Positions 57,050 to 64,000 of a DNA stretch of 64,000 nt are shown piece after piece. The stretch lies in NCBI GenBank assembly GCA_965212525.1, contig CBDBVC010000016.1, positions 1-64,000 on the forward strand, in the 5' to 3' direction. The position numbers and the translations under genes are program-made. Within the stretch, counting starts at the first letter, position 1. Each line of letters begins with the position of its first letter. Under the pieces are notes generated by a model that made no database searches, was not told the DNA's origin, and saw nothing but the letters and a program-made list of their open reading frames with translations. This stretch comes from SZUA-38 sp965212525. GTDB taxonomy: Bacteria; Pseudomonadota; Gammaproteobacteria; Xanthomonadales; SZUA-38.

Positions 57050-57619
57050 ATGGCAACGGAATTCCTGGCAAAGAACAGCGAACACTGGCGTGAGTGGCTT
57101 GATCAGCATCATCAGGACTGCACCGAAGTCTGGCTGGTGTTTTACAAGAAACACACCGGTAAACAGGGGCTTGGCTATCGACAGGCTGTGAACGAGGCGC
57201 TCTGTTATGGCTGGATTGATGGCATGAAGCGCCGTCTGGACGAGGAGCGATACGCCTATCGGTTTACGCCGCGCAAGCCTCGCAGTAAATGGTCGGATCT
57301 GAACATCAAACTGGCAGAGGAACTGATCGCCAGCGGTCGAATGATGGCAAATGGCATGGCTGCATTTGAAGCCAGGATTGAGTACGACAGTGAATTTCTC
57401 AAACAGAAGGCCAGAAGTGACATGGCGCTGTCAACAGACATCGAGGCAGAATTGAAAACGCATGAAGCTGCCTGGCAGAATTTCAACAATCTTGCAGCAG
57501 GATACCGCAGGCAATACGTCAACTGGCTGATGACAGCCAAAAAGCCGGAAACTCGCAGAAAGCGGCTTGATGAAGCCATCCGGCTCCTGAACGAGAATGC
57601 CAGACTCGGGATGAAATAG
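57050..57619 (+). CDS. YdeI/OmpD-associated family protein
   Basis: The 189-residue cytosolic protein matches the YdeI family: W-L-D-Q-H-H, E-V-W-L-V-F-Y-K-K-H-T-G, E-A-L-C-Y-G-W-I-D-G, F-T-P-R-K-P-R-S-K-W-S, and a C-terminal R-R-Q-Y-V-N-W-L with A-K-K-P-E-T-R-x-K-R. Some members are described as bacteriocin-protection or stress proteins; the biochemical function is unknown. It is monocistronic. Confidence 0.92.
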   Translation: MATEFLAKNSEHWREWLDQHHQDCTEVWLVFYKKHTGKQGLGYRQAVNEALCYGWIDGMKRRLDEERYAYRFTPRKPRSKWSDLNIKLAEELIASGRMMANGMAAFEARIEYDSEFLKQKARSDMALSTDIEAELKTHEAAWQNFNNLAAGYRRQYVNWLMTAKKPETRRKRLDEAIRLLNENARLGMK

Positions 57620-57853
57620 GCCGAAAATCTGGAACTGATTCGCCGTGTTGTTGACCAATTCATCAGTGAGTGCAGTCGATTCGTGATTCAGGCTCTTGCG
57701 GCTGGACCCCGAGGCAAGCGGTCAGATCCATGCAATCAGCCAAAGCCCTTGTTCTGTGTCTGAAACACGTGCGATCACACAGTTCCAGAATATTTATATC
57801 GCCACAAAGGCGAAGCAATTCAATCTGATGCATGACAACCCAGGAGTTGAAGC

Positions 57854-58303
57854 ATGTCTGAATACCACGTGGCACAGTTGAACATCGCCCGCATGAAGCA
57901 TGCACTGGAGTCTGATGAAATGGCCGATTTCGTCAATAACCTCGATGGGATCAACGCGCTGGCCGAACAGTCGCCCGGATTCGTCTGGCGTCTGCAGACA
58001 GAAGAGGGTGATGCCACCGGTATCGATTACTTCGGGCCCGAGGTGATCGTCAACATGAGTGTCTGGGAGAGTCTGGATTCACTGCGTCATTTCGCTTACA
58101 GGACTGCGCATGTCGACATCCTCAGGCGAAAGCGCGAATGGTTTCATGACATGGCGGATGCCCATCTGGTGCTGTGGTGGGTCAAGGCCGGACAATTTCC
58201 GGACATGCCCGAAGCAGAAGAGCGCCTGAACTATCTGATCGAACATGGTTCTACTCAGCACGCCTTCACTTTTCGTTCAGATTTTCCACCCCCGGTGGGC
58301 TGA
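57854..58303 (+). CDS. DUF3291 family protein
   Basis: The 149-residue protein has the DUF3291 pattern: A-Q-L-N-I-A-R near the start, P-G-F-V-W-R-L, N-M-S-V-W-E-S-L-D-S-L-R-H-F, R-K-R-E-W-F and L-V-L-W-W-V. The family has a dimeric ferredoxin-like (antibiotic biosynthesis monooxygenase-like) fold. Function is unknown. GGAG precedes the ATG. Confidence 0.9.
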   Translation: MSEYHVAQLNIARMKHALESDEMADFVNNLDGINALAEQSPGFVWRLQTEEGDATGIDYFGPEVIVNMSVWESLDSLRHFAYRTAHVDILRRKREWFHDMADAHLVLWWVKAGQFPDMPEAEERLNYLIEHGSTQHAFTFRSDFPPPVG

Positions 58304-58361
58304 AGAGGTGATACAATTCGCGACCTGCTCGAATTAGCTGAACTGAGGAATCGACAAACCC

Positions 58362-58757
58362 ATGAGCACACAACTGACCGCAGCGACTTTTGCCTCTCAC
58401 TGGGCAACACTGATCAATACCGGTGATCTCGAAGGCGTGATTGCCCTGTACAACGAAAATTCGTCCCTGTTGCCCACATTTTCGCCACACGTGGTGACTG
58501 AGGCAGCGGACTTGCGAGACTATTTCGTGTCGCTCGGCAGTCGTGAAGAACTTGAAGTCAAGCTGCATGAAAATACGGTCAAGTCGGCTCAGCTGTCTGA
58601 TCACAGCCATATCATTCACGGCATCTATTCGTTCAATTTCCGCATGGATGAGGCCAGCCTGTCGTTTCCCTCGCGTTTCACCTTCGTGATTGACCTGTCG
58701 TCAGCGAACCCCATTATCCACCATCATTCCTCGCAGGTGCCCCGCGTCCTGGACTAG
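58362..58757 (+). CDS. SnoaL/CaMKII-association-like NTF2-fold protein
   Basis: The 131-residue protein has the pattern of NTF2-like small proteins: F-A-S-H-W-A-T-L-I-N-T-G-D, L-Y-N-E-N-S-S-L-L-P-T-F-S, then a C-terminal S-F-P-S-R-F-T-F-V-I and H-H-H-S-S. This resembles the calcium/calmodulin-dependent kinase II association domain group (DUF4440-like) in bacteria. Function is unknown. AGGA lies upstream. Confidence 0.85.
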   Translation: MSTQLTAATFASHWATLINTGDLEGVIALYNENSSLLPTFSPHVVTEAADLRDYFVSLGSREELEVKLHENTVKSAQLSDHSHIIHGIYSFNFRMDEASLSFPSRFTFVIDLSSANPIIHHHSSQVPRVLD

Positions 58758-58760
58758 CTG

Positions 58761-58830
58761 ACCGGGTCTCGGCGCTAACGCCGGGACTGAAGCAGAGAAG
58801 AAACCCCGGTTTTTCCATAGGCAAACCGGA
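58761..58830 (+). promoter_or_regulatory. Candidate structured 5' leader with alternative terminator and antiterminator folds
   Basis: ACCGGG (58761-58766) can pair with CCCGGT (58805-58810), enclosing a 9-bp inner hairpin (58766-58787) and followed by TTTTT, like an intrinsic terminator. CCGGTTT (58807-58813) can instead pair with AAACCGG (58823-58829), which would break that fold. This is the layout of a riboswitch or attenuator. The next gene begins at 58936. I could not match a known riboswitch. Confidence 0.35.
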
Positions 58831-58935
58831 TGTCTGTATGTGTCAGCCCGGTGCGGTTCTGGCATGGTTCTGTCACCTTTCTCGCATGTTGTCATGAAGC
58901 AGGTCGCGTTTCCGCGACCGGATGAGGATGCAACC

Positions 58936-60918
58936 ATGACGAGATATCTGCAAATCCTGCTCGCCCTGGCGGTCTTTTCAGGAACCGCTGTAGCGCAACA
59001 GACACGAACAGTCACCGCTGGCAACAATCAGGAACTGTTTGATGTCCTGAATGAAGCCAATAATGACCCACAGACCGATTACGAGATAATTGTCCTGCCT
59101 GATCCCGATAGCGGGTCTCTGGAGTATGTCTTTGATCAGCCATTCAACGAGATGAGTGCATCAGCCTTGCCCCTGATTGTGGGCAGGGTGAGTCTCATGG
59201 GCCCTTCGGCCGAGCAAACCGTGATCTTCAGACGGGATTTTGAGGCGATGACTGATTTTCGTTTCGCCGAGGTGTCCTTTGGTGAACTGCAAGTTGAATT
59301 CTGCACGTTTCTCGGCTTTCGCAGCATGGGTGATGGCGGTGTAATTCGTTCATTTGGCGGTCGTCTAATCGTACTGGACAGCATCTTCCAGGGAAATTTT
59401 GCAGCCGGCTCGGGTGGTGCGATTTATTCGAGCCTGGGGACCTCGACCGCGATCGCACGTTCCCGATTGCAGTTCAATCAGGCTGTTACCGCTGGCGGGG
59501 CAGTGTTTGTCAGCGGTGAACAGTCGATGACCGGGTTTGGAACGCTGATAGGTCTCTCGACGTTCACTGGCAACCGAACCGATGGAATGGGCTCGGACAT
59601 ACAGCTCCTGGGCGAAGGCAATGTGCACCTGACACAAAATGCATTCAGTTCCGATTCAATCAGACAATCGGTAAACGTGATGAACGAGGACGCGCTGATG
59701 AGTGCCAATACCTGGTCTGGCATATACGACCCATTCGAGGTAGAAGGTAATCTGGTTTACCACGGCAATATCTTCCACCAGCAGCAGGCGAATCGTGATT
59801 TGACTCTGAAAACACTTTGTAACGTGATTGGCAATGGGAGTCTGACTTCACTGGGATTTAATCTGGACTCGACCGATAGCTGTTCACTGGATCAGCCGAC
59901 GGATCTGGTCAACACCGATCCGCTGACCGGCTTTACCGATATCAATGGTGTGATCCCGTTGCTGAGCGGCAGTCCTGCGATCGATTCCGGGCCGTCTGAC
60001 TTCATCAACGGCTTGCTACCCTGTGGTTACCGCGATATCCGCGGTCTGGGGTCACCGCAGGATGCCAATGGCGATGGTATCTTCGAATGTGATATCGGCA
60101 GTTATGAGGTTCAGGGCGGCGATGACATCGCCGGACCACAGACGGCAGCCTATTTTGATCCGGCACGCAGTGGGGAAGGGGCCTTTGTCGAGATGTTGCC
60201 CGGCGGGCAGGCCTTTGTGGCTGAATTCAGCTATTCACCTGACGGTACTGAGCTGGTGTGGTTTGTCGGCATTGGCGAGGTGGTGGGCAATTCCATCGTG
60301 ATTGATGATGTGCTGCAACCGGTTGGCGGCATATTCGGGGCGGCATTTGATCCTTCAGCCATCACCCGTCGGTCTGTGGGCAGTATGTCGCTGGTATTTC
60401 CCGGCTGTGAATCGGTGAGTTCTCCCGGTCGACAGATATTTCAGGCGAACGAGAGCGGTGGCTTCGAGGATATTCTGGTCACGGCATCACGACTCTCGAC
60501 CGTATTGCCGTGCAATGGCATGGTGCCGGCGACATCCGGACGCTCCGGGTCATTCTTCGATGCCAGCCGATCTGGTGAGGGGGTCTTTGTGCAGTGGCTT
60601 TCAAACGGCTCTGTGCTGATCATCTGGTACACCTTTGACCCAGAGGGTAACCAGTTCTGGACCATCAGCAGTGACGTCACCATTGACGGCAACACGGTAA
60701 CTGCCAATATGCTGTATCCCACGTCGCTGACCCGTTTCGGCAGCGCCTTCGACCCTTCGGAGGTCGGCCTGTCGCCCTGGGGAACCGTGACGCTGGTGTA
60801 TCAACCCGGCTGCGATTCGATTGCATTCAGTTATGCATCGACAGTTAGCGGGTTTGGTGCGGGCAATTACGATTACAGCCGGCTGACTTCCATAGATGGA
60901 GCGGCCTGTGATCTCTAG
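58936..60918 (+). CDS. Exported right-handed beta-helix protein with two FDPxRSGEG domains
   Basis: The ATG at 58936 has AGGA seven bases upstream and a signal peptide ending T-A-V-A-Q. The 660-residue protein has a parallel beta-helix of about 350 residues with G-S-G-G-A-I-Y-S and G-G-A-V-F-V repeats, as in polymorphic outer-membrane (Pmp) proteins. Two C-terminal domains follow, each with Y/F-F-D-P/A-x-R-S-G-E-G, a W-F/Y segment, F-G-x-x-F-D-P-S and a Cys. They are common in secreted proteins of Xanthomonadales and Wenzhouxiangella. There is no outer-membrane barrel. Function as an adhesin or lyase is inference. Confidence 0.85.
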   Translation: MTRYLQILLALAVFSGTAVAQQTRTVTAGNNQELFDVLNEANNDPQTDYEIIVLPDPDSGSLEYVFDQPFNEMSASALPLIVGRVSLMGPSAEQTVIFRRDFEAMTDFRFAEVSFGELQVEFCTFLGFRSMGDGGVIRSFGGRLIVLDSIFQGNFAAGSGGAIYSSLGTSTAIARSRLQFNQAVTAGGAVFVSGEQSMTGFGTLIGLSTFTGNRTDGMGSDIQLLGEGNVHLTQNAFSSDSIRQSVNVMNEDALMSANTWSGIYDPFEVEGNLVYHGNIFHQQQANRDLTLKTLCNVIGNGSLTSLGFNLDSTDSCSLDQPTDLVNTDPLTGFTDINGVIPLLSGSPAIDSGPSDFINGLLPCGYRDIRGLGSPQDANGDGIFECDIGSYEVQGGDDIAGPQTAAYFDPARSGEGAFVEMLPGGQAFVAEFSYSPDGTELVWFVGIGEVVGNSIVIDDVLQPVGGIFGAAFDPSAITRRSVGSMSLVFPGCESVSSPGRQIFQANESGGFEDILVTASRLSTVLPCNGMVPATSGRSGSFFDASRSGEGVFVQWLSNGSVLIIWYTFDPEGNQFWTISSDVTIDGNTVTANMLYPTSLTRFGSAFDPSEVGLSPWGTVTLVYQPGCDSIAFSYASTVSGFGAGNYDYSRLTSIDGAACDL

Positions 60919-60963
60919 TCGCTGAGATCATTTTCGATGCGACACCCGGCCTTCCGGCTTGCG

Positions 60964-60972
60964 TGCTATACT
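60964..60972 (+). promoter_or_regulatory. Extended -10 promoter of the second S9 peptidase gene
   Basis: TG-C-TATACT is a good extended -10 element 31 bases before the chosen ATG. No -35 is needed for such promoters. Confidence 0.5.
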
Positions 60973-61002
60973 CCGCCGCAGTCTGACGGAGGGAGTATTC
61001 TG

Positions 61003-63072
61003 ATGCGTTTTACTGGTCTGTTTGCCATCCTGCTTTGTGTCTGCCTTGTTTCAGTTTCTGCGGAACAGAAACCGTTCACTGTCAATGATCTGGTGTCCCT
61101 GAAACGGGTCAGTCAGCCAGCCTTGTCGCCAGATGGAAAAACACTGGTCTACACCCAGCGCAACGCCGATGTCGACAGCAATCGTGCCAGTCGTGATCTG
61201 TGGATGCTGGATCTTTCCGGCAGGCCCGGTACGCCGAAGCGATTCACTTCTCATGAGGCCAGCGACACCAGTGCTGAATGGGCAGCAGACAGCAGTGCTG
61301 TTTATTTTCTGTCTTCACGAAGTGGCAGCTCACAGGTCTGGAAGATATCACGCAGCGGGGGAGAAGCCGTTCAGGTAACGGATCTGCCACTGGATGTGAC
61401 CAGTTATCATCTGTCACCGACAAGCGAACATCTTGTGGTCAGCCTTCAGGTGTATGTCGATTGCAATGACCTTGACTGTACAGTTGAACGAGACAAGGCC
61501 ATCGAGGAGAGCAACACCAGCGGACGACTGTACACCCAGATGTTCGTGCGCCACTGGGATCACTGGAAGACGCCACATCGGTCACAGCTGTTCTCACTGC
61601 GGCTAGATGAGTCGGGTCTTGCCACAGGAGATCCCATCAGACTGACACCAGAACTGAATGCCGATACGCCCTCCAGCCCCTTCGGTGGTCCCGAGGAGTA
61701 CACCTTCACCGCGGACGGCAGTCACATCATTCTGGCGGCCCGCGATGCCGGCCGCAGCGAACCCTGGTCGACCGATTTTGACCTCTACCGGGTTTCTGTC
61801 GATGGATCCGGGTCTGTTGAAAACCTCACGGACGACAACCCGGCCTGGGATACAGCGCCAGTCGTTTCTGAAGACGGGCGCTATCTGGCCTGGCTTGCGA
61901 TGAGTCGTGCCGGATTCGAGGCCGATCGCTTCAGGGTGCTGTTGCGCGATCTTGAATCGGGTGAAACACGACAACTGGCCGAAGACTGGGATCGATCACC
62001 GTCTGGAATCAGTTTTGCCGACAGGGGCAGGGCACTGATCGTTTCAGCACAGAATCTGGGTCAGAAGCAGCTGTTCCGAATCGATGTTCGAAACGGCAAG
62101 GTGTCTCCCATAACGGGCAAGGGCTATGTGGGAGCGTTTTCAGTCGCTGGCAAACAGATTGTCTATGGTCTGGACACACTTTCAGCACCAGTTGACTTCT
62201 ACCGGCAGTCGCTTTCAGGTGGCAAGCCATTCAGGCTTACCGACGTCAACCGTGATCAACTTTCACAGGTTGCTTTCGCCGACTATGAGCAGTTCACCTT
62301 TGCCGGCTGGAATGATGAGACCGTTCATGCCTATGTCATGAAGCCGGTTGATTACAGGGAAGGGCAGTCCTATCCGGTGGCCTTCCTGATCCATGGTGGC
62401 CCTCAGGGCAGTTTTGGCAACCACTTTCACTACCGCTGGAATCCTCAGACCTATGCCGGCGCAGGCTATGCCACGGTGTTTATCGACTTTCATGGTTCAA
62501 CCGGATACGGTCAGGCCTTCACCGATTCGATCACCGGCGACTGGGGCGGCAAGCCACTGGAGGATCTCCAGAAGGGCCTCAGGTATGCGCTTCAGTCGTA
62601 CGATTATCTGGACGGCGATCGCATATGCGCGCTTGGCGCATCCTATGGCGGCTACATGATCAACTGGATCGCTGGAAACTGGTCCGATCGATTCGATTGT
62701 CTGGTTAACCATGACGGAATCTTCGACAATCGCATGATGTATTATGCCACCGAAGAGCTCTGGTTCGTCGAGTGGGAGCACGGCGGGCCTCACTTCAGGG
62801 ACCCCACTGGCTTCGAACGCCACAACCCGGCCAACCACGTCAGTAACTGGAAAACACCGATGCTGGTGATTCAGGGGGCGCTCGATTACCGCGTTCCGGA
62901 AACCCAGGCACTGGCGACCTTTACTGCATTACAGCGGCAGGGCATTCCCAGCCAGTTTCTGCATTACCCTGATGAAAACCACTGGGTATTGCAACCTGCA
63001 AACAGCATCCAGTGGCACCAGACGGTTGAAGCCTGGCTGGATCGATGGACTTCCAGTACATCCGAGCCCTGA
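61003..63072 (+). CDS. Exported S9 family peptidase (second copy)
   Basis: The ATG at 61003 has GGAGGGAG (60988-60995) upstream. The 689-residue product has a signal peptide (S-V-S-A), a beta-propeller with L-S-P-D-G-K repeats, and an alpha/beta hydrolase domain with Ser547 in G-A-S-Y-G-G-Y, Asp628 in G-A-L-D-Y and His660 in D-E-N-H-W. It is related to but clearly different from the enzyme at 2166 and lacks its acidic tail. It is probably a dipeptidyl- or acylaminoacyl-peptidase of the periplasm. Confidence 0.93.
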   Translation: MRFTGLFAILLCVCLVSVSAEQKPFTVNDLVSLKRVSQPALSPDGKTLVYTQRNADVDSNRASRDLWMLDLSGRPGTPKRFTSHEASDTSAEWAADSSAVYFLSSRSGSSQVWKISRSGGEAVQVTDLPLDVTSYHLSPTSEHLVVSLQVYVDCNDLDCTVERDKAIEESNTSGRLYTQMFVRHWDHWKTPHRSQLFSLRLDESGLATGDPIRLTPELNADTPSSPFGGPEEYTFTADGSHIILAARDAGRSEPWSTDFDLYRVSVDGSGSVENLTDDNPAWDTAPVVSEDGRYLAWLAMSRAGFEADRFRVLLRDLESGETRQLAEDWDRSPSGISFADRGRALIVSAQNLGQKQLFRIDVRNGKVSPITGKGYVGAFSVAGKQIVYGLDTLSAPVDFYRQSLSGGKPFRLTDVNRDQLSQVAFADYEQFTFAGWNDETVHAYVMKPVDYREGQSYPVAFLIHGGPQGSFGNHFHYRWNPQTYAGAGYATVFIDFHGSTGYGQAFTDSITGDWGGKPLEDLQKGLRYALQSYDYLDGDRICALGASYGGYMINWIAGNWSDRFDCLVNHDGIFDNRMMYYATEELWFVEWEHGGPHFRDPTGFERHNPANHVSNWKTPMLVIQGALDYRVPETQALATFTALQRQGIPSQFLHYPDENHWVLQPANSIQWHQTVEAWLDRWTSSTSEP

Positions 63073-63140
63073 TACTGGCGATCTGACTCCGACTGCAGCT
63101 CCGTCTTGTTCTGATTTCCATATGGAATGAGAATCAGAGC

Positions 63141-63169
63141 TTGACTCAATTCTATAATTCGAATAAACT
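63141..63169 (+). promoter_or_regulatory. Promoter and candidate operator of arsR
   Basis: TTGACT (63141-63146), a 17-base spacer and TAAACT (63164-63169) form a good promoter. An inverted repeat, TTCTA...TTCGAA...TAGAA (about 63150-63174), covers the -10 box and would fit an ArsR-type operator. Transcription would start at about the ATG (63176), so the mRNA may be leaderless. Confidence 0.6.
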
Positions 63170-63175
63170 AGAAAT

Positions 63176-63505
63176 ATGGAAATAACACATGCCATAGACC
63201 AGTTGTCAGCCCTTGCCCATGAAAGTCGTCTGAGCGTTTTTCGACTGCTGGTAAGGAAGGGGTCACAGGGAATGCCAGCCGGTGAACTGTGCGAGAGCAT
63301 GGATATACCGCCTGCAACGATGAACTTTCATCTGACACAACTGAAGCATGCCGGTCTTCTCACCAGTCGACGAGCGGGCCGACACATCTATTACGCAGCC
63401 GCCTATGGCGCCATGAATGAATTAATGACATTCCTCACGGAGAACTGTTGCACAGATGATCCGATCTGCGGTGGGAATGGCAGTAGCAACCACCCAGAGG
63501 AGTAA
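63176..63505 (+). CDS. arsR: ArsR family metal(loid)-responsive repressor
   Basis: ArsR proteins are winged-helix repressors that leave DNA on binding As(III), Sb(III) or other metals. The 109-residue protein has the helix-turn-helix L-A-H-E-S-R-L-S-V-F-R-L-L, the recognition helix P-P-A-T-M-N-F-H-L-T-Q-L, then R-R-A-G-R-H-I-Y-Y. It has an N-C-C-T-D-D-P-I-C tail, which would make a thiol metal site near the C-terminus. The usual C-V-C of E. coli ArsR is absent, as in other types. It overlaps the next gene by one base. The promoter and a palindrome lie immediately before it, so autoregulation is likely. Confidence 0.9.
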   Translation: MEITHAIDQLSALAHESRLSVFRLLVRKGSQGMPAGELCESMDIPPATMNFHLTQLKHAGLLTSRRAGRHIYYAAAYGAMNELMTFLTENCCTDDPICGGNGSSNHPEE

Positions 63506-63510
63506 TGAAC

Positions 63511-63963
63511 ATGAATCGACTACACATCAATATACGCGTAGAAGACCTGGAACATGCGCGCAAGCAGTACCAGGCATTGCTGGGCTCAGAGCCCACCTTT
63601 AGCCGATCGGACTACATCAAGTGGGATCTTGATGATCCTGCCATCAACCTGTCGGTAATGGCACGGGGCGGGAAGAATGGTCTGGATCATCTCGGGATTC
63701 GTTATGACGATGAAGTGGATTACATCAAGGCAGTGACGCGTATCAGCGCACTGGATGAGGTGATGAAGCCCGAGCCCGATGCCAATTGCTGCTATGCGCA
63801 TTCGGACAAGACATGGTGGAATGATGGCGTTGACACCAAATGGGAGTTGTTCGTCACTCACAACCAGACCGAACACTTCGGCGCTTCTGATGATGATGAA
63901 ACAATCGAGATGGACAATCCGGTTTCAGAACAGGACAGTGTCCGCAGCACGGCCTGTTGCTGA
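63511..63963 (+). CDS. arsI: ArsI/CadI-like glyoxalase-fold metalloprotein
   Basis: ArsI is a non-haem Fe(II) C-As lyase that demethylates methylarsenite; CadI is a cadmium-induced relative. The 150-residue VOC-fold protein has the vicinal thiol pair C93-C94 in A-N-C-C-Y-A-H-S-D-K, as in ArsI, a first metal ligand at H5 (L-H-I-N-I), and a late T-K-W-E-L-F. It ends in a further C-C. I chose the ATG at 63511 because GAGGAG lies eight bases upstream; an ATG at 63505 is too close. It forms an operon with arsR, so arsenic or cadmium exposure probably induces it. Separation of ArsI from CadI is not certain. Confidence 0.82.
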   Translation: MNRLHINIRVEDLEHARKQYQALLGSEPTFSRSDYIKWDLDDPAINLSVMARGGKNGLDHLGIRYDDEVDYIKAVTRISALDEVMKPEPDANCCYAHSDKTWWNDGVDTKWELFVTHNQTEHFGASDDDETIEMDNPVSEQDSVRSTACC

Positions 63964-63966
63964 ATG

Positions 63967-63996
63967 AAAAGGCCCGGTCATTGCCGGGCCTTTTTT
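63967..63996 (+). terminator. Intrinsic terminator of the arsR-arsI operon
   Basis: AAGGCCCGG and CCGGGCCTT form a GC-rich stem with a six-base loop, followed by a T run at 63991-63996, four bases after the stop. Confidence 0.92.
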
Positions 63997-64000
63997 ACTG

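Noticed and set aside
58761..58860. c-di-GMP-I (GEMM) riboswitch
   Set aside because: Fragments similar to GGGACGCAAAGC and GGCAAACC are present but in reversed order and without the conserved core.

Overview
The window (about 54% G+C by eye) reads as the chromosome of a free-living, probably aquatic gammaproteobacterium. The housekeeping genes htpG, hslR, mutS, pncC, recA, recX, alaS, cysB and cysG have gammaproteobacterial form. The secreted proteins carry domain types that I associate with Xanthomonadales/Chromatiales relatives such as Wenzhouxiangella: FDPxRSGEG repeats, a terminal F-x-DGFED tag, an IPTL-CTERM-like tail and Big_9 arrays. No phage, insertion sequence, CRISPR or plasmid signature is visible. 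The taxonomic placement is inference.

Layout. 1-4.3 kb: the end of an SDR oxidoreductase, a protein of unknown function with an HEWGH motif, and a secreted S9 peptidase. 4.5-6.8 kb: a translationally coupled chaperone pair, htpG-hslR, with a near-perfect match to the E. coli FadR operator upstream. 7-15.4 kb: assimilatory sulfate reduction and cysteine synthesis (cysJ-cysI-cysH, convergent cysB, then cysG and a cysteine synthase). 15.6-25 kb: two very large secreted proteins sharing a propeller-like N-terminal region and the same C-terminal tag; one carries twelve Big_9 domains, six of them almost identical at the DNA level. Between them lies a Sco-type lipoprotein. 25-34 kb: telA-like gene, mutS, pncC, recA-recX, alaS and tRNA-Arg(ACG). 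34-40 kb: a sodium symporter, a FadN/FadA-type beta-oxidation operon with palindromes in its control region, and a DksA-type zinc finger protein. 40-64 kb: mostly exported or small accessory proteins (DUF2459, Tat amidohydrolase, MBL hydrolase, M16 lipoprotein peptidase, gluzincin, diheme cytochrome c, SGNH esterase, DUF11 protein, beta-helix protein, second S9 peptidase), ending in an arsR-arsI-like metal/arsenic pair.

Taken together, the cys genes reduce PAPS-bound sulfate to sulfide and fix it in cysteine, with CysG supplying siroheme for CysI. The fad pair oxidises fatty acyl-CoA. The many exported peptidases, esterase and hydrolases suggest a cell that feeds on proteins and lipids.

Three genes that should be intact (recA, alaS and the M16 peptidase) are broken as read by five single-base insertions in total. 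All five are +1 and three fall in GGGG runs. I regard these as probable sequencing errors; a recoding alternative is stated in the findings. The most interesting biology is the shared F-x-DGFED tag, the homogenised Big_9 array, and several untested regulatory structures: a FadR-like site at htpG, palindromes at the fad operon, a terminator in the cysB leader, a leaderless arsR, and competing hairpins before the beta-helix and esterase genes.
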